From the NCBI GenBank assembly GCA_006384855.1, contig VCJN01000004.1, positions 124,001 through 188,000 on the forward strand: a DNA stretch of 64,000 bases. The letters are read 5' to 3'. The notes beneath the pieces are model-generated. The model was not told the origin of the DNA. It ran no database searches and saw only the letters and a program-made list of their open reading frames with translations. Shown here one piece after another: positions 13,801 through 24,935 of the stretch. The position numbers and the translations under genes are program-made. The first letter of the stretch is position 1. Every line of letters starts with the position of its first letter. The stretch comes from Tetraselmis striata (Eukaryota > Chlorophyta > Chlorodendrophyceae > Chlorodendrales > Chlorodendraceae).

Positions 13801-16771
13801 GTTTGGGCCTGCATGGTAGGCATAGGAAGCGCGTGTCCGAGACGGCGTGGGCAACGTACCTCGAGCGCATACAGGATGAGCTGCCCATGCTCGCTCAGAA
13901 CCAGCGCGGCGGCCGTCTCAGCACTCCCGCCCGCAGAAGCGGGCGACCTCGGCAGCAGTTGGAAGCCATTGATGGCGCCAAACCACGGCAGGCTTTGAGC
14001 CTGTCGGGGAAGGGCGTCAACCAGGTGAGCGCCGTGACATTGAGGAGCGATAAGGTTGTGCGAGGGACAATGCAGGGGTGGCTGCTCTCCTATCCTAGGG
14101 GGAAGCATGTCGTTGATGCGTTTGGCCTCACCTGTGAATCAGAGACATCCTCAGGGACGGCGGCGCCCCACTCTTCAGCGGCCGCGCCCCCGCCGGCCAC
14201 CTGCAGCAAGGGGTGCTGAGCTCAGCCGGGGCGCGGATGCAGCTGGATTCACCTTCTGGCAGTTCAGCAGAGAGCACTAATGGCACTGCACGGGAGTAGG
14301 GCCGCACCTTGGAAGGCAGCCGGAGAAGGGACAGCCCCTCGGGCTGCTCCATGCTTTGCCCTCCCTGGGCAAATTCAAGGCCGGGAGGGGAAGGGCAACC
14401 GCAGCGCTTCAGGCGACTCGGCCAGCCCCATAGAGAGCCATGCGGCAATGAGGCTGATTGTGCATGTTGAATGGGATGCTGCATCATGTGATTGGGTGTG
14501 CGGCAATGAATTGGTTTGCTCCATTCTTCACGAGGGATTCAAAAGCAGGAGCACATAGGGTTCCCAAGGCGCCGTTGCGGCATCGGACATGCACGAGAAG
14601 CGGCGGAGCAGCACCTGCACCAGAAGCAGCCCCTCGCGCACAAGGCGGACGGAGTTGATGGCGGATGTGAAGGTATCCGGCGTCACGCGCAGCCGCACCA
14701 ACGCGTGCAGCAGCTCCCCCGTGTCCGGCAGAGCTCCCGGTGGCGGCGCTGCGTCTGCGGTTGCCATCGGGGATGGGGGCCGAGGGATCATGCAGCCATC
14801 CCCGGCGTTCACGCTTCTGCGCATCACCCATGTGCGCTTGTGAATGGGTGCAGTGCGCGCTGGCATTTCTACAGGGCCGTGCTGCTGCTTGAATACCGCT
14901 TGCAGTGGGAGGGTGGGGCTCCGCGATATATTCACTCACCCATGTACATATATTTACATTTGTATAACATATATAATACCTGCACATATGACTGCCGACG
15001 CGGCAATGGGAACACTGCGAGCTAAAACCCGCATGCGAGAGGTCAGACATAGGGGACAGAGCATATACCCATGCATATATTCACAGAGGAAGGGGGAAGG
15101 GAAGGGGGGGGGGGGGGGGGGGGGGGGAGGCCAGGCATACCTGGCAGCGCACACGGTGGGAGCTGCCAGATGAGCACGTCGCCGTTGCTGTGTGCGCTGG
15201 CCACGGTGGAGCCGTCGGGCGCCGTCCAGCAAGCGCTGTGCAGGTCGCCGACGTCCTGGAAAAGATCGCCGCCGCCGGTGTTGCGGTGGGCCGACGCTGA
15301 TGCGCCCGCGTGGCTGCTCGGCCACACCAGGTGGGCGGGGGGTTCAGTGACTGGGTGAGGGCTTTGTTGGGGAGGTTGTGCCTGGTTGGCTGCCCATGGG
15401 AAGGGACGACTCACGCGGGGGCAGAGACAATGTGGCAAAAAGAGATGAAGAAAGGGTGGGGGGGGGGGGGGGGGGGGGGCACCTGAGGGACCACACCACC
15501 AGCCCGTCGCTGTGCACCGCCAGCAGGCAGTCAGAGTGTGTGCGCGGCTGCGGCTCCAGCGAAATCAGCGGGCCCGCCACCTTGTCGAATCCCCACTCGT
15601 CCGCGCCCACTGCGAGGCGGCGTCGGCAGGTTTCACATGTTGGGGCGCACAGGCGGTTGACGCCATTCAGAAGGGAACACAGCTTTACGTCGGAAAGTAA
15701 CTCGGATGATTGCATGATGGCACTCCATTGTATATTCATAAGTCCATATGAATGAAGAGTTAGGCGCCATGCTCCTGGGGGCGGGGCCGATGGTGCAAGG
15801 GCATCGGGCGGATGATACAGGGAGGAAAAGGGGACTGAGAGCGGACAGGGGCGGGTGCGCACCCGCGTAGGGCATCATCTGCAGGCTGCGGATCTGCAGC
15901 GAGCAGGCGCGCGTGCCGTACGGCCCCGCGGTCGCCCGCGCCACGCGCATCGCGCCGGACGCGCAGCCAAGCAGCAGCCAGTCGTGGTTGTCCTCGGCAG
16001 GGAGCACCGCCGCGCAGTGCGGCGGGTCCGCCGTCAGGGTGTGCAGCACTGCGGTGCGCTGGTACGGCGCCACGAGGCTGAAGAGCTCCACAAGGCCATC
16101 CTGCGCGCGCGAGCGCATTGCCCCACCAGCGGCATGTCAATCCAGCATTTGCCACGCTAGCTACGGGGAGCTCCTGCTGCCCATCATATCCCCCCCCCCC
16201 CCCCCCCCCCCCCCCCTTCGCGCACATCTCTCTACACACCACTCGAGGCGGTGAAACAGGAAGGAGGGTCATGGGGGCAAAAGGGGTGAGGCCAAAAGGA
16301 AAGAGCCCTGGGGGGTGGGGGGACTCTGCACCTCGGCAATGCGCATCACAGCCAGGCGATGCGGCACGAAGAGGAGCGCCCGCGTGGGGGTGTGCGACGG
16401 GGAGCGGTACAGCACCTCCGCGCCGTCTTGGCCGTAAACTTTCACCCGGCCGTCCGTGCAGCCCACCTGGGTCAGGTCCAGCGTGGAGCCAATATGAGCG
16501 AGATGGGTTCCGGCAGGAGGAAGGCGGACGGGGCAGGTGGTTGGGGGGCATCAGGCGCACTCACCGCGAGCAGGCGCTGATGGCAGTCGTACGCCAGCTT
16601 GTCCGCATTCTCAGGCACGCCAAAGTGGCTGAGGAACTGCGGGACCAGGCTCTCGGCAGGCAGCGTGTCCTCTGGCAGCGGCTCCGCTCGTGGGGGCGGC
16701 GCCGGCTGTCGTGGCGGCTTTTCCAGCGGGGCCGCGCCGCCCAGGCGGGAGAACAACGAGCTGAGGCCCAT
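1201..16771 (-). CDS. Tomosyn/LGL-like WD40 protein with C-terminal R-SNARE motif
   Basis: A large multi-exon gene. Exons with matching phases are 16565-16771 (start ATG at 16771), 16332-16466, 15863-16100, 15483-15609, 15141-15313, 14615-14748, 14132-14200, 13860-14000, 13222-13731, 12849-13019, 12448-12726 and 12044-12130. Later exons are 8725-8964, 7073-7228, 2658-2860, about 1463-1569 and 1201-1293 (stop 1201-1203). More exons lie near 11.2-11.8, 10.55-10.75, 9.44-9.72, 6.18-6.48, 4.2-5.06 and 3.4-3.6 kb, with boundaries unresolved. WD40-type repeats are visible, e.g. ADKLAYDCHQRLLAVGCTDG, LAVGHADGKLRLYQ and AVLTTSNQLLVYGLPRL. The C-terminus is an R-SNARE-like coiled coil (DNVQRMEERGERLGRLQDKT, then a last exon ending in GKKWWQL). 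In the family, two beta-propellers plus this motif bind syntaxin-type SNAREs and regulate vesicle fusion. An acidic Glu-run lies near 11.35 kb. The last intron seems to start with GC. Confidence 0.85.
4739..4905. repeat. (GTATGT/TGTA)n microsatellite in tomosyn-like gene intron
   Basis: About 85 bases of alternating TGTATG units followed by TATA-rich repeats. Open frames here on both strands (Cys-Met or His-Thr runs) are products of the repeat, not genes. Confidence 0.9.
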
Positions 16772-18104
16772 TGCGCCCCCACCGACCGGCCACTCGCGCA
16801 CTCGCCCTGTCCACCAGCAGACATCAAGATTTCACTGCCCGAGCCACTCATGCAAAGAGAAAAGCAGGAGAAGCAGGAGCTGCGTATTTAACAGTGACTG
16901 AGGCACTGCTGGGGGATCAGGTGAGGCGGACGTGCGCAAGGAGTGGGCATTGCAGGGGTGACTGGCGCCACCATGTGGCTGCCGCCTCAGCCGATTAGAC
17001 CGCCGCATCTACCTTTCTTACCAAAACCACACACGCACGAATGTAAACCAGCTGAAGTCCGCTCCCAGACAACCATGCCTTACAGACCATCACCCCCCTC
17101 TCACCCACAACCCCTCCTCTTCCCCGGACCTCCGCCATCAGCTACATCAAGACACCGCCAACTCCGAAAGCCAGCACCACTTTAGCCCTGCTTGCGGCCC
17201 TTTCACGAAGAGCGATGTGCGGGTGTCCTAAAACCCTGATCTACATAGCGAGCAGGGCTGAAGCTCCCACCTGCAGCGGGCTGCTCCGCGCGAGGAACTG
17301 CACGCTTTCGAATCGGCGATGAGGCCCGGCGTGGCGTAGCCGGTCGGGCTAGCCAGGGGCGGAATGGGGCACTAGTTTATCAGTGCGGGCCACTCGCAGT
17401 CTCGACCAGCGGAGCCACCGGTCAGTGGCCGCTTCCGGTGGCGACGTTCTAAGGTGAAACCGGTCAAAACGGGAGGCCAGCGCCTTGGGTGTCTTCCCTG
17501 GCGGAGGCTCCGCTGTTTGCGGTGCTGATGACGACGACGCCAGCAGTTTCCAGGCAGTTTCTGATGACCCGGCACTCCCGCGGGTACGGGGGTACCAGTC
17601 CCTGGCGGCTTGATGTGTTGATTTTCTGGTACTACAAAAAGGGCAGTAGGTGGATTTGTTACTGCCCTTTTTGTAATTCACACCAGTCCCTGGCGGCTTA
17701 TTATAGCGGCTATAGCGCTATTGTTTATACAACTATACCCGAGAAATATGCGCGTTGACATTGTCCAATTTCCGAAATTCAATGAATTTTCATGAAATAA
17801 GTACATATATTTTGAAAATGGCCCGGCTGTGTTGCACGTTCCACCCTGGAAATGTGCTATCCCCCCCAGTTTGATTCCACGAGTGACACGTCAGCAGTCA
17901 AACCATAACGCACCACGTACCATAGAACGCATGTGCATGTACCATGACTCCTTGCCACGTACCATATTGTCTGTAGCGTACCACAACGTACCCTCAATTA
18001 TCACAACGTACTGAAACGTACAAATCCCCAACCTGAAGATTCTGGACATGCTGTATATACGACTTCGTCGCCGACCTGCTGTACATCGTGATCTGTTCGA
18101 TCGT
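16772..18104. other. Spacer upstream of the tomosyn-like gene
   Basis: Presumably contains the promoter of the minus-strand gene starting at 16771. At 17633-17672 an imperfect palindrome (AAAAAGGGCAGTA ... TACTGCCCTTTTT) is followed by TGTAATTCACACCAGT. A related 45-base stretch occurs at about 25529-25572. Otherwise I see no gene. Confidence 0.5.
17633..17695. repeat. Palindromic repeat shared with 25.53 kb
   Basis: GTGGATTTGTTACTGCCC then TTTTTGTAATTCACACCAG here, compared with GTGGATTTATTACGTACTGG then CCTTTTTGTAATTTACACCAG at about 25529-25572. The first copy also carries the reverse complement arm just upstream. It may be a short inverted-repeat element; no target duplications were identified. 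Confidence 0.5.
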
Positions 18105-19700
18105 TGAAAGTTGAGTCTGGTGCTGCCAAAAATGCCTCGCAGGCTTTTTTACAAGTTCAAGAGCCGAAATTGGCAGAGGTTTATTTTTAGTAAAAGCAAG
18201 GCCACGCGGTTTCACGCCCTCCCTCTCCCTCTTCACTTCACTCCCTCCGGAGAGAAACCAGAGTCATGGGGGAGGGCGCTGTGTGCAACACAGCGAAAAT
18301 GGAAGATGGCAGGCTCGGCTGTTGCGGCTGCTTTTACGTCTACGACTCGTGACGCACACGAACATGCGCAGTGACGGGACGGTGAACTAGAAATAAACCC
18401 GTACCACATAGCATCACATGTAGCCGGAAAAGCGGTTAAGAGATAAGGAAACCCAGTAAACTAGTTTAGATCGTTTCAAATTTAGTCTGGTTTTGCCAGG
18501 GAAGAGCGAACGAAGAGAGCAGCAGATTGATGAAGCAGGGATAGGGCCATGTCAGTATGTCGCAAGGGGGCGCCACCGGAAGGGCCCCTGATGCGGAGTC
18601 TTGTCGAATTGCGTCACCGGAAGTGGGGAAGGAGCGCGATGTGGCCGAAGAAATAAAGCACGCGCCAAGTGAAGGGTGTTAAGACGTTGGCAGTCGATGT
18701 AGTCCAGAGCGACGTCGGAGTTGGTTCCCCACCGCCCGCTCTGGTGGCGGATGTAGGGTATATGGGACAACAACGGAACTCCGATGGAGTATGCAGCAGA
18801 AGTTGTTGCACGATTGCAAAGGCTGTGAGAGGTCCATGAAGTACTGACGGGGAAAGGGAGGGCAGCACCAACGAAACGATGGCCGCAGAGATCCCATCCG
18901 ACGGTGTAGCGGCAGTCCATGACTTGGACTACTCGATCGGGGGGACCGCCCAGAAGTTAGTCTCGGCCAAAGCAACAGGTGACGCCGTGGGGGCAGGCTG
19001 GAGTTTGTCGATGAACTAGTGCAAAAGACGGGCGACACGAGAGTGCTCCGATACGGGAAGGAGCAAAACGCGCATGTCGTCAGGGTGGCGCCAGCCGGCA
19101 CGGCCTTTATCGCCGTACACATGCAGGGTGATGTTGTAGGCGTCGACATTTATGTATGCACGTCCCGCGCTCGGCACGACACACCAACAAATAAGGCCGC
19201 AGGTGAAGAACATCAAGATGCCAACCGCGGCCATGAGGGCCCGGAAGTCGTGCTAGTACTCGGAGGGGACGGGGGGGGGGGGGGGGGGGGGGGGCAGAAA
19301 CATCTAACTCGGGCACGCTCAACGAAAAAGTAGGCCATGGAACGCGAAAAGCAACAGCCTCCAGGCGGCGTTGCCCGAGTTAACATGCCACGACGCGGTG
19401 AGGTGTAGGCTGTCCTTAGTGATAGGGTCGATGTTGTGCAGCTCGAAGAACGTGTTGATTGCATGCAAGTAGGGCTACAACGACTTAGCCCCAATGTGCC
19501 CCCGACGATCCAAGCGACATGCCGAACGACAGTAGCATTAGTTAGTCGCCTCCGACATCATGATGGTTTTCTCCGAGCCGTGGCAGAACTCCGCAGAATT
19601 GAGACGGCTTGCCGGCATAGCTCCGGAGAGCGGGCCGGAGAGGAGGCCGAGTGCATGTTGCGCCAGGTCGTCCGAGCCGAAGCCCTCATGTAAACCACTA
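18105..19700 (-). pseudogene. Decayed YR retroelement (tyrosine recombinase relic)
   Basis: On the minus strand this is a degraded relative of the intact element at 37022-40258. Its 3' end keeps the same order: a B1-like repeat (about 18473-18500), an A2-like repeat (about 18285-18476) and a B2-like repeat (about 18105-18135). The recombinase region matches in pieces across several frames. 19016-19234 aligns with residues after the LFFARGLTG stretch (DAYNITLHVYGDKGRAG versus DTYNITLQIYREKGRAG). The catalytic HSLR box has become HSLC at about 18.82 kb, so a key arginine is lost. The tyrosine box (ALDYID) remains. A 26-base G-tract interrupts the coding region at 19269-19294. The 5' end is missing at about 19.7 kb. 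Clearly inactive. Confidence 0.85.
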
Positions 19701-19839
19701 GTCTACCGGACCGCCAGCACCTCGTAATTAGCCGTAATACCCTACTGTTATTACCCCGTAGGGAATCTTACTAGTATAACGACACTCGCATGTTGCCCGT
19801 GCCGGCTGCTCGGCCGCCGGAGCTGAGCCGGCGTCCGCA

Positions 19840-20928
19840 ATGCGCTCGGCGGCCGACCTCCGAGCTATCCCGCATTACTCGGACTTCCCCTTGCACTCCA
19901 TGCGGAAAGTACAGGAAACCCTGAGCCACCGCATTCACACGGTCCGTTTCGCAAAGCTCGTTGCGCGTATGCCTACAAGTGGCCCTGACAGCAACCGCTT
20001 CCGAGGCCGCCTCTTACGCGCTGCGACAGCGTTCCTGGTGACTGATCCTCCAAGCGTGGGTCGCCTCGGTGAAGTCCGTGAGCGTTCCCCTGAGTACTAC
20101 GATTCCATGTTCCGTGTTGCCGCTTGCCGCCCATTTGGCCTTCCGGCAGCTCCTGTCCTCTCCCTTGGCGAGCCATGCCCTTGTGCTTCTTGCTCCTTCT
20201 CGGTACAAGGTATGCTGGCCCGTTTTGAGGATGCTGGCGTGGAGTTCACTCCTTCAACTTGGGCGGTCGCATACGCTGATCACGTGGCACGTTGCTCTGG
20301 GGGCGTCTCCAATCACGCCGCACACGAGTGGGCCGCACATGGCCTTTCCGACATTTGCCACGACGTGAAGTCCGCGCTGGGCGTGGGTGCCCAGATCCTC
20401 ACGGACCCGTCGGTGCTTGTTTCTCTCCCGAAGGGCAGCGACGGCCGGCCGGCCGATGTTGGGCTTTTCGGATATGGCGGTATCCGCGGAAACACGGTTG
20501 CTATCGATACCACCATTGCCCCCATCCTCGGCGTGTCAAGCTCGGATCCAACGACTGCTTTGAGGGCTGCAGAGCGCCACAAAATCCAGAAGTATGACGA
20601 GGGTGTCCGAAACGCCGCCGGCATGCTTCGCTTTGTTCCTTTCGCTGTTTCCGAGTTTGGCTCGCTGGCCCCGCACGCCGAGGCTTTCTTGGTGGAGCTC
20701 GCGAAAGCTAGCCACACACACACTGGCCAAAAAATCGGCCAGCTCTTGTCTGCGTGGCGCCGCCGTTTCTCCTTGCTCATCAACATGGCACATGCAGACA
20801 ACGTTCTTGGCGGGGTCGCGTCCGCGCGTGCGGCACGTGATGGTACTCCTGCGCCTGCGTCGCGTCGCTCGTCGGCATGTGTTGCTATGACCCGGGTCAT
20901 TGGCTGCAAGCGTCCTCGCCGCGGCTGA
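19840..20928 (+). CDS. 3' fragment of a non-LTR retroelement ORF (zinc finger plus endonuclease-like region)
   Basis: 362-codon open frame ending TGA at 20926-20928. It resembles the C-terminal part of retroelement polyproteins. A Cys-rich segment (CPCASC, then HVARC and H-x3-H) near residues 108-165 is followed by GRPADVGLFGYG and VAIDTTI, then AERHKIQKYDE, and FVPFAVSEFGSLAPHAEAFL. This order (Cys/His finger, then R-P-x-D, about a dozen residues, D, then K..KY) is what R2-like restriction-like endonuclease domains show. No reverse transcriptase domain lies upstream, because the frame abuts the YR relic at 19.7 kb, so the copy is 5'-truncated. The short sequence to about 21.17 kb is probably its 3' untranslated end. 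The assignment is by motif order only. Confidence 0.7.
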   Translation: MRSAADLRAIPHYSDFPLHSMRKVQETLSHRIHTVRFAKLVARMPTSGPDSNRFRGRLLRAATAFLVTDPPSVGRLGEVRERSPEYYDSMFRVAACRPFGLPAAPVLSLGEPCPCASCSFSVQGMLARFEDAGVEFTPSTWAVAYADHVARCSGGVSNHAAHEWAAHGLSDICHDVKSALGVGAQILTDPSVLVSLPKGSDGRPADVGLFGYGGIRGNTVAIDTTIAPILGVSSSDPTTALRAAERHKIQKYDEGVRNAAGMLRFVPFAVSEFGSLAPHAEAFLVELAKASHTHTGQKIGQLLSAWRRRFSLLINMAHADNVLGGVASARAARDGTPAPASRRSSACVAMTRVIGCKRPRRG

Positions 20929-23634
20929 TAGCCTACCCCGGGGCGGGGGTCCCTTTGGTCCCTGGCTGCTAAGTGATTTCGTGGTTCCCTTGGCTCCTTC
21001 TTGGTTCTTGGCTCCCTGTCCTCCGGCTCGACCTTGGTTTCAGGCTTATGTCCCCCTTTTGCTGGCAACCTTCCACAGTTGAAGTTAGTTCTGTGTGTAG
21101 TGCGCTTTTGTGAAAGCCCTTATGTAATGTAAAAAAACTACCTTATTAAAGCGCATGTAGTCCTTCCGCGACATACTCGTAATAGACTCCATCAAGCGCA
21201 TATCACACGTGATTGCGACGATATATCCGCGGTGGACTAATTTTGCTTTTGGCTCTGGAAGCCCGACAATCTCGCGGCTTGAATTCTTGATGCGCCATAG
21301 CGCGATAGCGCGTTTGCATCTCGCGGGTGGCGGCAGCGGCTACTATACCATCGTGGTCTGGCGGCCGGCCCGCGACCCGAACGGCCCACCGCCGTATCGG
21401 TCCCCGGCCGGAACCGGACGAAAATGATTTTTCCCGCCCGCCCACTGCTGCGCGCCTCGCCGCCCACTGCTGCCGCGCGTGCATGCTGCATGTTGCAAAG
21501 GCTAGCACATGTTGGGTCAAATTCAAAACATCCAAGTGTTGGACCCGATAGCGCCGTGACGTAGCCGACACCATCCACAATTTTGTTGTGGGAAAACAGT
21601 GCATGTGGCGACGATAGCGCTATGCAAAATCATGAATTGCGCCATCCATGTCTATACGTAGCCTTAAACCACATTCGGGGCCGAATTTATACCGCCACGC
21701 CCCCCTTGGTATGTGAACTATCAGGACTGCATGTAGGGCATTGAAATTAAGTGATTCGGAGTGTAACAAGCCCCATCCATAATTCCGTTGGTTTTGCAGC
21801 AAATTCGTTGCAAAAATCTTGATGTAGTAATCGTTGCATGCTCAAGCATGAGAGGGTTCTCGCGGCCTCCTTGCTGGCGGAGGGCGAAGCCTTTCTACAG
21901 TAGTGAATGGCGACGTGCCCACATCGCGTTATCGTGGGCTGAGTGGCACGAGAATGGCGAGTCCTTGATTGCCTCGATAACGGCGGAAATTACGTTGTGG
22001 AAATGGGGGATTCAACGTGGCGCCCATACCTACATCGGTAAAGGGGAGCATGAACCAACTATGATTGGTTTGCGTGCAAATAAAAATAAAACACTGCCCC
22101 ATCGCCGGGTATTGAGTATTGAGACGCGTGTACCGTCAAGTTCCACTACGCCCATGATGTGACTACCAATTGTTGCAACACGCGTGTACGTTTAGGGACC
22201 AAGAGGTGCCTTAACATGTTCGGACGCCAGCGAGACTGTGACATCCAACATTACTCTTTCACTGAGGTCATTGTCCATTATTTTTCAGAATTCTGTGAGC
22301 GATTCCTGAGCCGCTATTCATTTCCAATTGTTTTTTAACGGTTGCTCAACGTGGCAACACAGCAGTCGTGATTGTATCCATACATGATGTACATCAGTGG
22401 CCCACGCTCACATGCCCCGACCCCACGTAAAACCACCCTAGCCCCTTCGCTAACATTTTTCCTCACTTATCCACGGCCATCTAATGGTCTTTGTATGCGC
22501 AGCGGCACGTCATGGGCGCCAACCCATGTGTTCAGGGGTTAGTATATTTGAATCGCTCAATACGGCGCCAGGGTGGCTTGTATGGCACAGCTACTACGGT
22601 GTAAGGGCTCGATTGAACCCCATTGTGGTGACAACTTAACATAAACGTGCAACATTCCAGGCTTTCAGGTCACAAGCCCTAGAGAAATAAATTGCCCTAA
22701 TTTGGGAAATCTCGTATTCAGCGAAGAAGAGTCTCAAGACTTATGTGGACGGAGTAAATTTGAATCTTAAAAAGTACAGCGCGCACTTTAGATTCCTCTT
22801 TGCCTCCCCCTCTCGACGCCAATCATCATCTACTTTCCTAGCTAGGCACACCCCTCCCGGAGACCATCCCTTCCCTCGCTCGCTCGCTGCCTTTACCCAC
22901 AATAACTACCATGTGAGGCACTACTGTCAGGTTTGCAACATTACATGCCCAATCTTCTCGTCAACTTGTTTCGCGGACAGAAAGTTTGGCATGTGTGCAA
23001 CGGTAAATGCTAGGTTGGGACAAACTTCCAGACGAAGCCCAATCTCGTGACCAAGCAGCTCAGCACAGTCGAATGTGCCATTTGGATCTTCCTTCCGGAG
23101 GCATCATTACCAGAACCAAGTGTCATATGGGCCAGGGGTGGAATGGCCCCCAATCAGGTGCGCCCTTTTGGATCATAGAGAAATTCGCCGACCTCCCACT
23201 TCGCATGTAGATAATGCTGAAATGGCGGCCTACTTTGGCGCCAATCTGATGGTGAGCGGTTCTGACCCGCCGATGAAGCTGCGCAGGATATCGGTCTTAC
23301 ACTCGCGTCATTTTGACTCTACGCGGGAATCACGCAGTCTGTGGAGGGTGCGGATGCCTCGGGTACCACCTCAGCGAGCAACATAAGGGACCAGTAGTTA
23401 CAGATGGGAGGAAGATGGCCAGGCAGGGTGCGATGGAGCTGGGCTACGAGGGCCACAAAGCTATTTGCACAACCAGGGGATCACTCCACTGCTTGTTTAT
23501 TCAGATAGTAAAAAGGTAATGAATTACGCCGCCACGAGTGCGGTTCTGTCTAGGTAGTCGGCGCATCTGGTGTATGTATATAGGTGAAGAGTGACGGCTG
23601 TGTACTGGGGGATGGGAGCGGCCGAGAGGTTGCA
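20929..23634. other. Spacer, no confident gene
   Basis: After the retroelement 3' end (to about 21.17 kb) the sequence is of mixed composition with only short open frames and no motif I recognise. Confidence 0.5.
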
Positions 23635-24202
23635 TCAGCGCCGTGTAGTGTGTGTGCCCCGGAAGGAGGGCAGGCTTTCAGAGACGCCGGTCCAGAGGCC
23701 GGTGATCACGCCCACGCTGGCCCCAAGCACTGTGCAGGCCAGGCAGAAGGCGTTGTGTGTGAGCTCCTCCACCGTCGCGGACACGCTGCTGGCCTGGGAC
23801 TCCGCAGCCTGTAGCTGGCTCAGCAGCCCAAAAACGTGCACCAGGTCCGGTACCTCCTCCGCCGCCCCGTTGGTGGAGGGGCGCGCCAGGCGGGACTGCC
23901 GGCGCGTGGGGTAGGGCAGCACCGCGCCAGGAGAGGCGTGCTGCTGGCGCCGCTGCCCATGCCGCTGCGCCCTCTGCCGGCCGTCCTCGCACCCGGTTGG
24001 CACGTGCGCCAGTGGCGCCGCGCTCCCGGGCGACGGCGAGTCGGCCACCAGGGTGGAGGAGGACAGCGGTAACATGGCCGGACTGCCCTGCTCACTGAGC
24101 GAGTAGTACGGCGCCAAAGTCACCTGGAGTGGGAGCCGCCGCAGATTGATGAGTGAAAGCTCCCCTTGACAAGGGCCGACCGGCCGACGTATCCAGAGCG
24201 AC

Positions 24203-24236
<34 letters not shown>

Positions 24237-24935
24237 GCCCCGTCGAAACCCCGTTCCCGCACTCTGCCCCGTGTCGCCTTCGTGGTGATTTAATGCGCTC
24301 GAAAGTCGCAAGATGCATCACATAGTCCGTCACACCTGGCCTGGCCTGGCCTGGCCTGGCCTGGCGGGGCCGACTATAGGCACGCCAGGGCCACAACATT
24401 TTATATACAGAAAACACGCGAGTCGTTGGAGGGTGGGTGTCGAAAACCAGCGCACGTGTCGGATCAATGCCTCTCCTCAGACCGCGCCGCCCTTGAAGAG
24501 ATCCCATCGCGACACCGCTGCGCGATACGGTTACCTGTACACGCCTGACTAAAAATTCGAGGGATTAATGGGTGGAAGCACAGCGCACCTGCTGCTCTGC
24601 GGCCACCATCCTGCCGGCCGCCGACAGCTGTCGGAGGAGCGGACTGCCGCTCTCTTGCGCGGCAGCAGCGTATTTTACCGAGACGCGCTGCCTCAGACGG
24701 CGCGCACCCGGCAGGCGAGCGCGACCACACCCCACGAAGGTGAGGCCTACTCCAGCCTGGTAAGGCTTCGCTGATGTGGGCAGAGGCAGCGGGCAGGGCG
24801 CGGCTGGGTAGCGGGGGTGTGTCCGACGGGAGGTGGGGAGAACTCGCGTCACCCTGCAACGGCGCTTCGCCCCGCGCTTTCGCGCTACCTGGCGGACTGG
24901 CCATATGCCCCCGCGGCGGCTGCGCTGCAAAGCAT
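23635..24935 (-). CDS. Hypothetical protein with one C-terminal membrane segment
   Basis: Function not recognised. The best-supported exon is 23635-24123: acceptor CACTCCAG, 162 codons, then TGA. It is joined in phase 0 to an exon ending at 24589 (donor GTGCGC). A possible first exon is 24889-24935 (ATG at 24935, phase 2 donor), which would fit an acceptor about 24.64 kb; this part is tentative. The protein has a low-complexity Ser/Pro/Arg middle, then a leucine-rich helix (VPDLVHVFGLLSQLQAAESQ) and one hydrophobic segment (FCLACTVLGASVGVITGLW) near the C-terminus, giving a mostly cytosolic or lumenal protein with a near-terminal anchor. The intron holds a C24 tract followed by an A-run at 24200-24232, and (CTGGC)6 lies at 24336-24365. 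Confidence 0.5.
24336..24365. repeat. (CTGGC)6 tandem repeat
   Basis: Six perfect pentamer copies inside the presumed intron of the 23.6-24.9 kb minus-strand gene. Confidence 0.95.

Noticed and set aside
20313..21068. 251-codon minus-strand frame
   Set aside because: Antisense shadow of the retroelement fragment, whose plus frame carries family motifs.
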